Source of the DNA: CAKMMH01 sp927798255
Lineage (GTDB): Bacteria > Bdellovibrionota_C > UBA2361 > CAKMMH01
Direction: 5' to 3'
DNA length: 37,156 bases
Assembly: GCA_034180415.1 (NCBI GenBank)
Contig: JAXFOK010000053.1
Location: 1-37,156, forward strand
The position numbers were made by a program, and so were the translations under genes. Shown here piece after piece: positions 1 to 7,300 of the stretch (positions within the stretch are counted from its first letter, which is position 1; each line of letters begins with the position of its first letter). A model generated the notes under the pieces. That model was not told the origin of the DNA and made no database searches. It saw only the letters and a program-made list of their open reading frames with translations.

Positions 1-165
1 AAAGAAGGAGTGCTTGATTTTATTTCAGTTCTTACTGCACAAAGCGATATGTTAAATAATGAGAATAACCTTTGCCAAAGTAAAGAGAAGCTTAATGAGT
101 CAGTAGTTTCGATATACAAAGCTTTAGGTGGGGGGTGGGAAGCCTGGCAACTAATAAAAAACTAG
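1..165 (+). CDS. RND efflux outer-membrane factor (TolC/OprM/NodT type), C-terminal fragment
   Basis: The open frame enters from the left edge and stops at TAG 163-165, so only the last 54 residues are present. They contain the heptad-like run 'LDFISVLTAQSDMLNNEN' and end in 'YKALGGGWEAW'. The 'ALYKALGGGW' ending is a hallmark of the outer-membrane efflux protein family (OprM/NodT lipoproteins), which form the outer-membrane channel of tripartite RND pumps. The inner-membrane pump and the adaptor would be expected upstream, outside the window. The stop codon lies inside the left arm of a long palindrome, which may end the transcript. The family call rests on the C-terminal signature alone; the transported substrate cannot be told. 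Confidence 0.8.
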   Translation, partial: KEGVLDFISVLTAQSDMLNNENNLCQSKEKLNESVVSIYKALGGGWEAWQLIKN

Positions 166-283
166 CGATGCATCCAAAACTACTTCGTTATTTTTAATGT
201 CGCTTCGTTCGCTGTACGCTTAAGTACACCATCACTCGCGACATTAAAAATGCCTCGTATTTTAGGCGCCTCGCTAGTTTTTT
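156..283. repeat. Palindromic intergenic repeat, full copy A
   Basis: This is a long imperfect palindrome. The outer arms 156-168 (AAAAAACTAGCGA) and 271-283 (TCGCTAGTTTTTT) are exact complements. Inner arms around 190-203 (ATTTTTAATGTCGC) and 238-251 are also exact complements, and the tip at 214-227 is GTAC-GCTTAA-GTAC. The left arm includes the stop codon of the upstream efflux gene. The right arm ends in a T-run, so the element could also work as a terminator. It shares 'CGATGCATCCAA', 'GCTGTAC...GTACACC' and 'GGCGCCTCG' at equivalent places with the element at 24462-24587, so it belongs to a dispersed family. Confidence 0.8.
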
Positions 284-401
284 ATTCAATCATTCTTTTT
301 TTTGAAGGTTCTTGTCTCTTCTGCGTCTAGCTAATTTTTCAAATAGCACTACCTAGCAACTTTTAATACAAACAAATTAATCTTTACAATCAATAATATT
401 T

Positions 402-475
402 TACTCGCGACATTAAAAATGTCTCGTATTTTTGGCGCTTCGCTAGCTTTTTAACTCATTCTTTCTTTTTCCTAT
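402..475. repeat. Partial copy C of the palindromic repeat (right half only)
   Basis: Positions 402-457 repeat the right half of copy A with few changes: 'ACTCGCGACATTAAAAATG' is exact, followed by a near-copy of the GGCGC-CGCTAG arm. The similarity continues into the T-rich flank to about 475, beyond the palindrome itself. No left half is visible upstream, where 303-401 is plain A+T-rich sequence. It looks like a partial duplication or a decayed second element. Confidence 0.7.
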
Positions 476-583
476 TTTCCGTGTCAGGAAATTTTTTATT
501 TTACTCGAAGAGTAACCCATAGCGCAAAGCGCGGTGCCAGGGCCGGGTGAACGGAGCGACCCCGGTTGAATGAATACATAGCC

Positions 584-615
584 GCCCTCCATTAATCATC
601 CCTTTAATGGGGGGC
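584..615. terminator. Hairpin downstream of chorismate mutase
   Basis: The arms 585-595 (CCCTCCATTAA) and 604-614 (TTAATGGGGGG) pair with one wobble and an 8-base loop. It lies just beyond the stop of the minus-strand chorismate mutase. On the minus strand no T-run follows, so its role as an intrinsic terminator is uncertain; it may only protect the 3' end. Confidence 0.4.
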
Positions 616-630
616 CTAATATATATTTAT

Positions 631-906
631 TTATAAATTTTTTTGTTTTTCTTCTAAAGCCACTGATTGAGCCATAATTAAGGAAAATAGCTTACGCACA
701 AAATTCGATTCAAGCCCAAGCTCTTTGGCAACTTGAGTACAATGACTTAATACTTCTTCTTCACGTTCAGGAACCTTTAATGCTTGTCCATTTTTTAACT
801 TAACAATACCAATCTTTTTACAAAATTCAAAACGCTTTGTAAGTACATTTAATAATTCTTTATCTAATTTATCTATCTCTTGACGCATATCTGTTATTTC
901 TGCCAT
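631..906 (-). CDS. Chorismate mutase, AroQ class (monofunctional)
   Basis: The 91-residue product has the layout of the all-helical AroQ chorismate mutase domain, which converts chorismate to prephenate on the route to Phe and Tyr. Visible signatures are the first helix 'MRQEIDKLDKELLNVLTKR', which holds the N-terminal active-site arginine and the 'IDxLDxELLxLLxxR' pattern, then 'IGIVKLKNG' with the conserved lysine, and 'VPEREEEVL' with the conserved R and E. The last helix carries 'FSLIMAQSVALE'. Length is right for a stand-alone domain, with no fused prephenate dehydratase or dehydrogenase. The start ATG at 906 has a weak AGGTA-like ribosome site upstream. It sits alone, between repeat-rich gaps. 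Confidence 0.88.
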   Translation of the reverse strand: MAEITDMRQEIDKLDKELLNVLTKRFEFCKKIGIVKLKNGQALKVPEREEEVLSHCTQVAKELGLESNFVRKLFSLIMAQSVALEEKQKNL

Positions 907-1398
907 ATTTCTATACCTATTAAAATTTAAATAATAATAAATTACTATTATTATTTATTTCATTTTTATATTTATTTTTACTTGTTGTGATTTGGATATA
1001 ATGATTATGAAGCTTAGAAGCTTCTAAAGGCAAAAGGAAAGAAATTGAAAACTTCGATGTTAATTAATCTAATATTACTTTTATTTTCTAACTTCCAAAT
1101 ATCTTTATAAATACCACAATCAATCATATATATTCCTTTCAAATTAAATATATTTACAATCTGGAAACTATTTTATAATAAATTAATTTTTTATTCTACA
1201 TGTTTTTACTGACATCTTATTACAAGAAAAAAGAGCATATTTGTATAAAACTAAATAATTATAAATGTTTTATATAGTTTTTAAAAAAGTCACGAAAATT
1301 TCTCTTTATAAAAATGGTCTATCAAGAAATATTATCTTTTTTTATGGCATAAAGATTGCTTTTATATGTTAAAGTTAATATTTTATAAGCGTTAATAT
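907..1398. other. Intergenic region between chorismate mutase and fliK
   Basis: This is very A+T-rich sequence with no gene I can defend. It holds a perfect hairpin palindrome at 1009-1024 (GAAGCTT-AG-AAGCTTC). A 37-codon minus-strand ORF (ATG at 1127, stop at 1014) has an AAAGGAA ribosome-site-like motif before it, but has no recognisable protein features. The right end carries the sigma-54 promoter of fliK. Confidence 0.5.
1345..1360 (+). promoter_or_regulatory. Sigma-54 (RpoN) -24/-12 promoter of fliK
   Basis: The sequence TGGCAT-AAAGA-TTGCT matches the sigma-54 consensus TGGCAC-N5-TTGCW with one change. GG (1346-1347) and GC (1358-1359) are separated by exactly 10 bases, the required spacing. 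The predicted transcript start is near 1371, about 28 bases before the fliK ATG. Late flagellar genes are commonly sigma-54-dependent in several lineages, so motif and gene support each other. The activator binding site was not identified. Confidence 0.75.
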
Positions 1399-2910
1399 AT
1401 GGAAAGTAAATTAGAAAATATATCAAATAATCAATGGGTTATGGACATATTTAAAGGTCTAATAGGCTCTAATCTTAGCTTAAAAAATGGTATTGAAAGT
1501 GATAATTTTTCTTCTATGCTAGAAAAATTTTCCTCCAAAAATTCAAATGACAAAAATTCTAATAATATTAAGAAATCTGATAATAAGTCATCGTATAATA
1601 AATACTCAAGTGAAATAAATAATAGAGTTAGAAAAAATGAAATAAAAAAAGCCCAAGAAGATAATGAAATTAAACCTATAAAAACAGAATATAAAGAAGA
1701 TGCAAAAGAAATTGAAAAATTTAATGAAGTTAATGAAACAGCTGAAGAAAATGAAACAATAGATGAAAATAACAAGGATGTAATTTTAAAACTTGACGAT
1801 GAGTTAATTTCAAAAATTATAAGCACTTTAGAAAATACAAATAAATTTTCTCAAAATGAGCTGCAAACAATAAAAGACGCATTAAAAGAAACTAGTGAAA
1901 ATTTTCAAGAATTAAATTTAAAAGACTTATTTGATAATTTAAAAGATTTTTTAGAAAGTGCTAATTTAAATGTTGCAAATTTAGATGAGTTTTTAAATGA
2001 TGTAAAAGATGTAATAAAAGAGTTTTTTGATGAGAATAAAATTACATTAAAATTAAATGAAATAAATAGTGATACTAATGAAAAAATTGAGCTGGCAAGT
2101 AATAATACTAAAGAAGATACTGAATCTAATGATACGAAATCAATAATTTCAACTTTTGAAAAAATATTAAATGATGTTTTTAAATCAAATTTAGTTGGTA
2201 GTGAAAATAATGAAAATCAAGATAATACAAATTTAGGCTTTAATTTAGATAATTTGTTTAAAAATAATAATAATAAAAACCATTTTGATGTAAAAGATTT
2301 GATAAATTCAAGTTTTAACGAATTAATAAAAGAGGGAACAATAGAAAATTCATCAATAATGAATTTAGAAAATAATTTTAATAATACACAAGATTTCATA
2401 AAGACATTAAATATAGAAGCAAAAAATCTAACTAATATTGATATTAAAAATGATACATCATTAAAAAGTTTAGATAGTGTAACATCGTCAAGAGTTCTTG
2501 AAAGAGTACAGGAAGTGTTAAAGGCTGTATCTTCTTCAAAAGATGGTTCTACAATATCTCTAAGATTAGACCCACCAAGCTTAGGAGAAGTTAAAGTAGA
2601 TATGTCATTTAAAAATGGAAGCTTGTTTGCAAGAATTATTGCAGAATCCCAAGAAGTAGAAAATTTGCTTAAAAGTAAAGTTAATGAACTTTATCAAGTG
2701 TTAAAAGACTCTGGTATTGATGCTGATAATATAAATGTATTTATTGCTTCAAAAGATAACTTTTTAAATTTTGAAAATGATAATGAAAATCAAAAAGAAG
2801 CTTTAGTAAAAAATAGTCTAAAAGTTATAAAAGATAATTCTGATCAAGAAGAAACAAGTGAAATAATACCTAATATCAACCAAATAAGCGATTCTAAGTG
2901 GATTGCTTAA
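1399..2910 (+). CDS. fliK: Flagellar hook-length control protein FliK
   Basis: FliK measures the growing flagellar hook and switches the export apparatus from hook to filament substrates. The C-terminal part, about residues 365-455, carries the Flg_hook domain with its signature 'LRLDPPSLGEVKVDM', followed by 'NGSLFARIIAES', 'LLKSKVNELYQVLKDSGI' and 'INVFIAS'. The first 350 residues are low in complexity and very rich in Asn, Lys, Glu, Asp and Ser, as expected for the variable ruler region of FliK. Length (503 residues) is within the family range. The gene stands alone, without flagellar neighbours in the window, but has its own sigma-54-type promoter. The ribosome site before ATG 1399 is weak. 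Family assignment is firm from the C-terminal domain; flagellar function in this organism is inferred. Confidence 0.85.
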   Translation: MESKLENISNNQWVMDIFKGLIGSNLSLKNGIESDNFSSMLEKFSSKNSNDKNSNNIKKSDNKSSYNKYSSEINNRVRKNEIKKAQEDNEIKPIKTEYKEDAKEIEKFNEVNETAEENETIDENNKDVILKLDDELISKIISTLENTNKFSQNELQTIKDALKETSENFQELNLKDLFDNLKDFLESANLNVANLDEFLNDVKDVIKEFFDENKITLKLNEINSDTNEKIELASNNTKEDTESNDTKSIISTFEKILNDVFKSNLVGSENNENQDNTNLGFNLDNLFKNNNNKNHFDVKDLINSSFNELIKEGTIENSSIMNLENNFNNTQDFIKTLNIEAKNLTNIDIKNDTSLKSLDSVTSSRVLERVQEVLKAVSSSKDGSTISLRLDPPSLGEVKVDMSFKNGSLFARIIAESQEVENLLKSKVNELYQVLKDSGIDADNINVFIASKDNFLNFENDNENQKEALVKNSLKVIKDNSDQEETSEIIPNINQISDSKWIA

Positions 2911-3004
2911 AAAGAAATGTAAATTTCTACCTTGTCAATTTTAACTAAAGTGTATATCTTAAAAATGTACTATTTTCTTGCCTTTTATTTAATCAGATAT
3001 CTTT

Positions 3005-4375
3005 ATGAAGTTTTGTAAATATTTAATATTACTAGTTTTTTATGTTTTTTTAGTAAATTTCTCATATGCAGATGAGTTCTCATCTTTGTTAAATCAAAGA
3101 CGAGAACATATCGGCTTTTTCCTATATGATATTGAGTCAAATCGTGTTATTTCATCTTATAAAGATAATAGACCTTTAAAGCCAGCTAGCCTTTTAAAAA
3201 TTCTTACAAGTTTTGCTGCATTAAGAACATTAGGTGCTGAATATACTTTTGATACGAAAATTTATGTTGAGGGGCAAAAGGGAGGATATGTAGATAGGCT
3301 TATAATTGAAGGTGGTGGTGACCCAAGTCTTGATATCGAAGAGCTTTGGAAACTTGCAAGAGAAATAAAAAAATCAGGTATTCAAAAAATAGGAACAGTT
3401 GTTTTAGATGATACTCTTTATATGAATATAAATAAAAGAGGAGGGCAGCGAGCATATGAGGCAAGAGCAACAGCGCTTGCATTAAACTATAATTCAATGG
3501 AATTTAAAGTTTGCCCTACAAATTTAGGAAAACCAGCAAGTGTTACAAATGAACCATTTGAATATTATGTAAATTATAATGGTAATATAATAACTGATAG
3601 TAAAAAACATTTTTACACAATTGATGAAGCAAAAGAGGATAAATTAGCTTCGTTGTCTAATTTATATAATCTCTCAGGTAATATTAAGTATAATGCTCCA
3701 TGTGATACATTTTATAGAAGTGTTAGTGACCCTCTTTTATATTTCACGCAAGTTTTTTATGATTTCTTAAATTATTTAGGTATTCAAACATCAAAAAAAT
3801 TTGTAGCTAGTGTAAAGCATAATAATGCAAAATTACTATTTACACATACAAGTATGCCTTTAAAACAAATTCTTGAAGGTCTAAATCATTACAGCGTAAA
3901 TGTTACGGCAGATCATCTAGTATATGCAGTCGGAAATACTCAGATGGGTAAGAATTTTGATGTAGGTCTTGATGTTTTAAATAATTTTGTAAGAGATTTT
4001 GGTTGCTTAAATGGTTGTAATATAGTAGACGGCTCTGGTCTTTCTCATGAAAATTTAGTTAACGCAAGGACTCTTGGAAATATATTAGTTTCAATCTCAA
4101 AAAATCCAAGCATAAGTATAGAATTTGAAAATTCGCTTCCAACTCTTGGAAAAAGTGGAACTCTTAAAAACGCTCACTATTTACCCTCAGCTGTTGTCTT
4201 AAGAGCAAAGACAGGTACTATAAATGGAGTTAGAGGGCTTGCTGGGTATATATATTCTCAACGTGGTAGAAAGTATGCATTTGTTATAATGCAAAATAAT
4301 GTTACATACCCAAATGCAATAAGTTTAGAAAAAAAATTAGTAAATTTAATAAATAATAGGATTAATAGAAAATAG
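3005..4375 (+). CDS. dacB: D-alanyl-D-alanine carboxypeptidase/endopeptidase, PBP4 type (peptidase S13)
   Basis: This periplasmic penicillin-binding protein cleaves the terminal D-Ala or DD-crosslinks of peptidoglycan. Residues 1-22 form a signal peptide ending 'SYA'. All three active-site motifs are present: S62-L-L-K65 with the nucleophile and general base, S297-V-N299, and K402-T-G404 in 'RAKTGTINGVRG'. The roughly 230 residues between motifs one and two are the large insertion typical of the S13/DacB family, and 'VDGSGLSHENLVNARTL' is also a family signature. No clear ribosome site precedes ATG 3005. The lytic transglycosylase gene starts one base after its stop, so the two are very likely one transcript acting on the same wall. 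Confidence 0.92.
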   Translation: MKFCKYLILLVFYVFLVNFSYADEFSSLLNQRREHIGFFLYDIESNRVISSYKDNRPLKPASLLKILTSFAALRTLGAEYTFDTKIYVEGQKGGYVDRLIIEGGGDPSLDIEELWKLAREIKKSGIQKIGTVVLDDTLYMNINKRGGQRAYEARATALALNYNSMEFKVCPTNLGKPASVTNEPFEYYVNYNGNIITDSKKHFYTIDEAKEDKLASLSNLYNLSGNIKYNAPCDTFYRSVSDPLLYFTQVFYDFLNYLGIQTSKKFVASVKHNNAKLLFTHTSMPLKQILEGLNHYSVNVTADHLVYAVGNTQMGKNFDVGLDVLNNFVRDFGCLNGCNIVDGSGLSHENLVNARTLGNILVSISKNPSISIEFENSLPTLGKSGTLKNAHYLPSAVVLRAKTGTINGVRGLAGYIYSQRGRKYAFVIMQNNVTYPNAISLEKKLVNLINNRINRK

Positions 4376-4376
4376 T

Positions 4377-6305
4377 ATGAAGAAGATTATTTGCTTTATT
4401 TTAATATCTTTCTTTTTAATAATAAATTGCGTGTCAAACGCTTTTGCTAGGAACCAAGCCTTCGTCGTTCCAAAAGGTATGGAAGGTAGAGTTAATTTTT
4501 GGGTTAATGTATTTACAAAATATGGAAAACATCACTATGTACTTCATCATAGAGCATATCCACAAGTTGTGTTTAAAGTCTTAGATTTTAATGTTTATAC
4601 GCATAGTATGAGTGCAAACCAGCTTGAAAGATATAAAGAGCAAGTAAAGAGAAATGAAGTTAAAAAATTACTAAATATGGTAAAAGGATTTAGTTTAGGA
4701 AGAAATCCTCAAAATAGTTTTGAAAGAGAAATTTATACAAAGCTTATAAATCTTCCTGGTGGTAAAAATAATTTTGAAAAAGTTTATAAAGATGAGCTTG
4801 TAAGAGCACAAGCTGGAATAAAAGAAGAATATATAGAAGCACTAAAACGTTCAGGGCGTTATATTTCAATTATGGAAAAGATTTTTGCAAATGAATATCA
4901 TCTTCCAATTGAGCTTACAAGACTTCCATTTGTAGAATCTTCATTTAATTATAAAGCTTATAGCGCAGTTGGTGCAGCAGGTATTTGGCAATTTATGCGA
5001 AGGACAGGGGCTTCTATGGGCATGGTTATAAATAACGCTGTAGATGAAAGGCGCGACCCTGTGATTGCAACTCGTGCTGCTGCAAAATATTTAAGATCAA
5101 ATTATAGAACTCTTGGTTCTTGGGCATTAGCAATTACTGCATATAATCATGGAGCTGCGGGGGTTGCAAGAAAAGTAAAAGAGTATGGTTCAAATAATAT
5201 CGCATATATGGTTGAGCATCCTACAAAAAGGCTTTTAGGTTTTGCATCAAATAATTTTTACGCAGAGTTTTTAGCAGCTTTAGAAGTTTACGAAAATATG
5301 AATAAATATTTTCCAGGTATTAGACAAGAACCTTCACTTCAATTCTTACAATATCCACTTCATTATCCTATAAAAGTCACAGAGGTTTCTAAAAGATTAA
5401 ATTTAAGTGTTGATGCAATCCAAAAATATAATTACTCACTTACAAATAAAACTCTAGCTGGTTATTATTTAATTCCAAAAGGCTTTAAAATTAAGCTTCC
5501 AAGAGAATATGTTAATAAACTTTCTTTGTTAAATACACCAGATAAATCTGCAAAATATGTTGCATCAAAACCCGCTTGGGAAATAAGTCCAAGGTATTAT
5601 ACTGTTAGAAGGGGTGATTCGCTTGGTTCAATTTCAAATAGGTTAAATATTAGCGTTTCAAATTTGAAAAAAATAAATGGATTAAAATCAGATAAGATTA
5701 CAGTTGGTCAGAGACTTCTTGTAAATAATAATGGTGGGGCTTCTTCTAATACTGTGACTAAAACGATTACAAATAAAGTAACTTATATAGTAAAAAGAGG
5801 TGATACATTAATAGGAATTTCAAAAAAGTATAAAGTATCTATTGAGGATATAAAAAGATATAACGGGTTAAAAGGTAATATCGTAAATATTGGTCAAAAA
5901 CTTCAAATACCAGTTACATCAAAGATTACTTACAATCCTACTAAAGCTCAAGCTACAAGTTTTACTAGTAGTTTCAGTTATTACACTGTTAAGAAAGGAG
6001 ATACACTTTTAAGTATTGCTTTAAAATATAAAACAAATGTTAAGTATTTAAAAAGTATAAATAATTCAAGAAGTGATGCTTTGAAGATAGGGCAAAAACT
6101 AAAAGTTCCAAGTTTGAATAGTACAGGTAAATGGTGGGGGGCTCCAAAAGCACAATCAAGTTCTAGAAGAAGTTATAAAGTGCAAAAAGGCGACTCTTTA
6201 TGGGGAATTGCAAATAAGTATAAGGTTTCAGTTGGTAATTTGAAAAAAGCTAATAAAATCACTACAAATAGTGTAAAATTAGGTCAAACATTGATTATTC
6301 CTTAA
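4377..6305 (+). CDS. Membrane-bound lytic murein transglycosylase, MltD-like, with four LysM repeats
   Basis: The enzyme cuts the glycan strand of peptidoglycan with formation of 1,6-anhydro-MurNAc. Residues 1-24 are a signal peptide ending 'AFA'. The SLT (GH23) domain, about 165-300, has the catalytic E187 in 'LPFVESSFN', then 'GAAGIWQFM' and 'AITAYNHG'. Four LysM peptidoglycan-binding repeats follow, beginning 'YYTVRRGDSL', 'YIVKRGDTL', 'YYTVKKGDTL' and 'SYKVQKGDSL', separated by Ser/Thr-rich linkers. A fifth, degenerate LysM-like stretch precedes them ('PIKVTEVSKRLNLSVDAIQ'). Although there is a Cys at residue 18, no good lipobox is seen, so it may be soluble or peptidoglycan-bound rather than a lipoprotein like E. 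coli MltD. It is translationally close-coupled to dacB. Confidence 0.92.
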   Translation: MKKIICFILISFFLIINCVSNAFARNQAFVVPKGMEGRVNFWVNVFTKYGKHHYVLHHRAYPQVVFKVLDFNVYTHSMSANQLERYKEQVKRNEVKKLLNMVKGFSLGRNPQNSFEREIYTKLINLPGGKNNFEKVYKDELVRAQAGIKEEYIEALKRSGRYISIMEKIFANEYHLPIELTRLPFVESSFNYKAYSAVGAAGIWQFMRRTGASMGMVINNAVDERRDPVIATRAAAKYLRSNYRTLGSWALAITAYNHGAAGVARKVKEYGSNNIAYMVEHPTKRLLGFASNNFYAEFLAALEVYENMNKYFPGIRQEPSLQFLQYPLHYPIKVTEVSKRLNLSVDAIQKYNYSLTNKTLAGYYLIPKGFKIKLPREYVNKLSLLNTPDKSAKYVASKPAWEISPRYYTVRRGDSLGSISNRLNISVSNLKKINGLKSDKITVGQRLLVNNNGGASSNTVTKTITNKVTYIVKRGDTLIGISKKYKVSIEDIKRYNGLKGNIVNIGQKLQIPVTSKITYNPTKAQATSFTSSFSYYTVKKGDTLLSIALKYKTNVKYLKSINNSRSDALKIGQKLKVPSLNSTGKWWGAPKAQSSSRRSYKVQKGDSLWGIANKYKVSVGNLKKANKITTNSVKLGQTLIIP

Positions 6306-6412
6306 TTTGATTATAAATCGTTATTAATCTAATATTGTTAGGATTTTTTAATTTAACTATAATTCTGTAAATTTTATAAAAGTTTTATCGTTTAGCCTAG
6401 GAATAATTGATT

Positions 6413-7300
6413 ATGATTTATAATGAGAAAGATATTTTAAAAGGTAGTGAGAGAGCGTGTGGTATTAATCTAAAAGATGCTAGAGAATTGTTTGATTCTA
6501 GAAAAGATTCAACCTTAAATGTTGTTCGCTATATAGTAAATATTGTTAATGAATATATAAATGATATTCAGAGTGGTTATCATAATGCTAGTTATTATGG
6601 CGTCGGTGTTTATGAAAAAATTGTTTCTATTCTTGAAGCTAATCCAAAAGTTTTAGAAGATAAACTTATAAAACGACAAGTCGAATCATGCTTTTTAAAT
6701 TTATTATGTCATGATATCGAAGAATTTAATGTTTATAACAGCCCATTAATTTTAAGTTTTATGAAGAAATACCTAAATGTTGGTAATGCTTTTTTAAAAA
6801 GGGAACCTCAACAAAGTTTAATTTATGAAGCAGCAAGAAGAGGTATTGAAAAAAGTTTTCAGAGTGAAGCTAATGCAACAGGAGTAACCTATATTTTAGA
6901 TTTTTTAAAAAATTATTTAAATTTAGATAATAAAAAAGTTTTTGCAAATCCTGAAATTAATGATAGATTTATAAAATTAGGAATTGGCGCTATTGAATTT
7001 TCGCTCTCTTGTGGGTGTACTGAAGAAGCAATAAAAACTATCGATATTTTAGAAAGATATACAGATTTTAATAAAAATGAATTAAAAACATGCTTTAATA
7101 AGTTTCGTTTTAAAAAAGCTATAGCAAAAGGTTATATTGAAACATTAGAAAGTTGCGTACCTCAAATTTTTGACGATTTAGTAAATTTTGCAAAAGAATA
7201 CATAGGTATTAATGAAGAAAATATGTCAAACTTTCTTATAAAGAGTAAAGTTAAAGAAATAAATGAAAGCAATAAGGCAAAGAATAATTTTTTATTATAA
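6413..7300 (+). CDS. Unrecognised 295-residue protein, probably cytoplasmic and helical
   Basis: I do not recognise this family. It has no signal peptide or membrane segment. The sequence looks mostly helical: 'VVRYIVNIVNEYINDIQSGYHNASYYGVGVYEKI' type stretches alternate with short loops, and there are scattered Cys residues ('SCFLNLLCHD', 'SLSCGCTEEA'). The tail is basic and Asn/Lys-rich. A TTG at 6407 would extend it by two codons, but AGGAA at 6399-6403 lies 9 bases before ATG 6413 and only 3 before the TTG, so I chose the ATG. It overlaps the convergent sulfatase-fold gene by six bases at the stop codons. Base and codon use match the neighbours. Confidence 0.75.
   Translation: MIYNEKDILKGSERACGINLKDARELFDSRKDSTLNVVRYIVNIVNEYINDIQSGYHNASYYGVGVYEKIVSILEANPKVLEDKLIKRQVESCFLNLLCHDIEEFNVYNSPLILSFMKKYLNVGNAFLKREPQQSLIYEAARRGIEKSFQSEANATGVTYILDFLKNYLNLDNKKVFANPEINDRFIKLGIGAIEFSLSCGCTEEAIKTIDILERYTDFNKNELKTCFNKFRFKKAIAKGYIETLESCVPQIFDDLVNFAKEYIGINEENMSNFLIKSKVKEINESNKAKNNFLL

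Larger units (their letters stand above)
284..630. other. Repeat-rich intergenic gap with a structured, GC-richer patch
   Basis: No gene is visible between the efflux gene and chorismate mutase. Besides the partial repeat at 402-475, the stretch 505-570 is much richer in G+C than its surroundings and holds stacked short hairpins: ACTC-GAA-GAGT near 505-515, GCGC-AAA-GCGC near 521-531, and CCGGGT...ACCCCGG at about 543-565. This could be another repeat element or a small structured RNA; I match it to no known RNA family. Confidence 0.4.

Noticed and set aside
1045..1110. TTG-started hydrophobic 21-residue frame with AAGGAAAG upstream
   Set aside because: Too short, only an A+T-rich leucine/isoleucine run; the opposite strand has an equally weak small ORF, so chance is likely.
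1014..1127. Minus-strand 37-codon ORF with AAAGGAA before its ATG
   Set aside because: No family features and a normal length for chance in this composition; mentioned under the intergenic entry only.
1431..1826. Minus-strand 131-codon frame opposite fliK
   Set aside because: Ser/Leu/Phe-rich mirror of the Asn/Lys/Glu-rich FliK region; no independent support.
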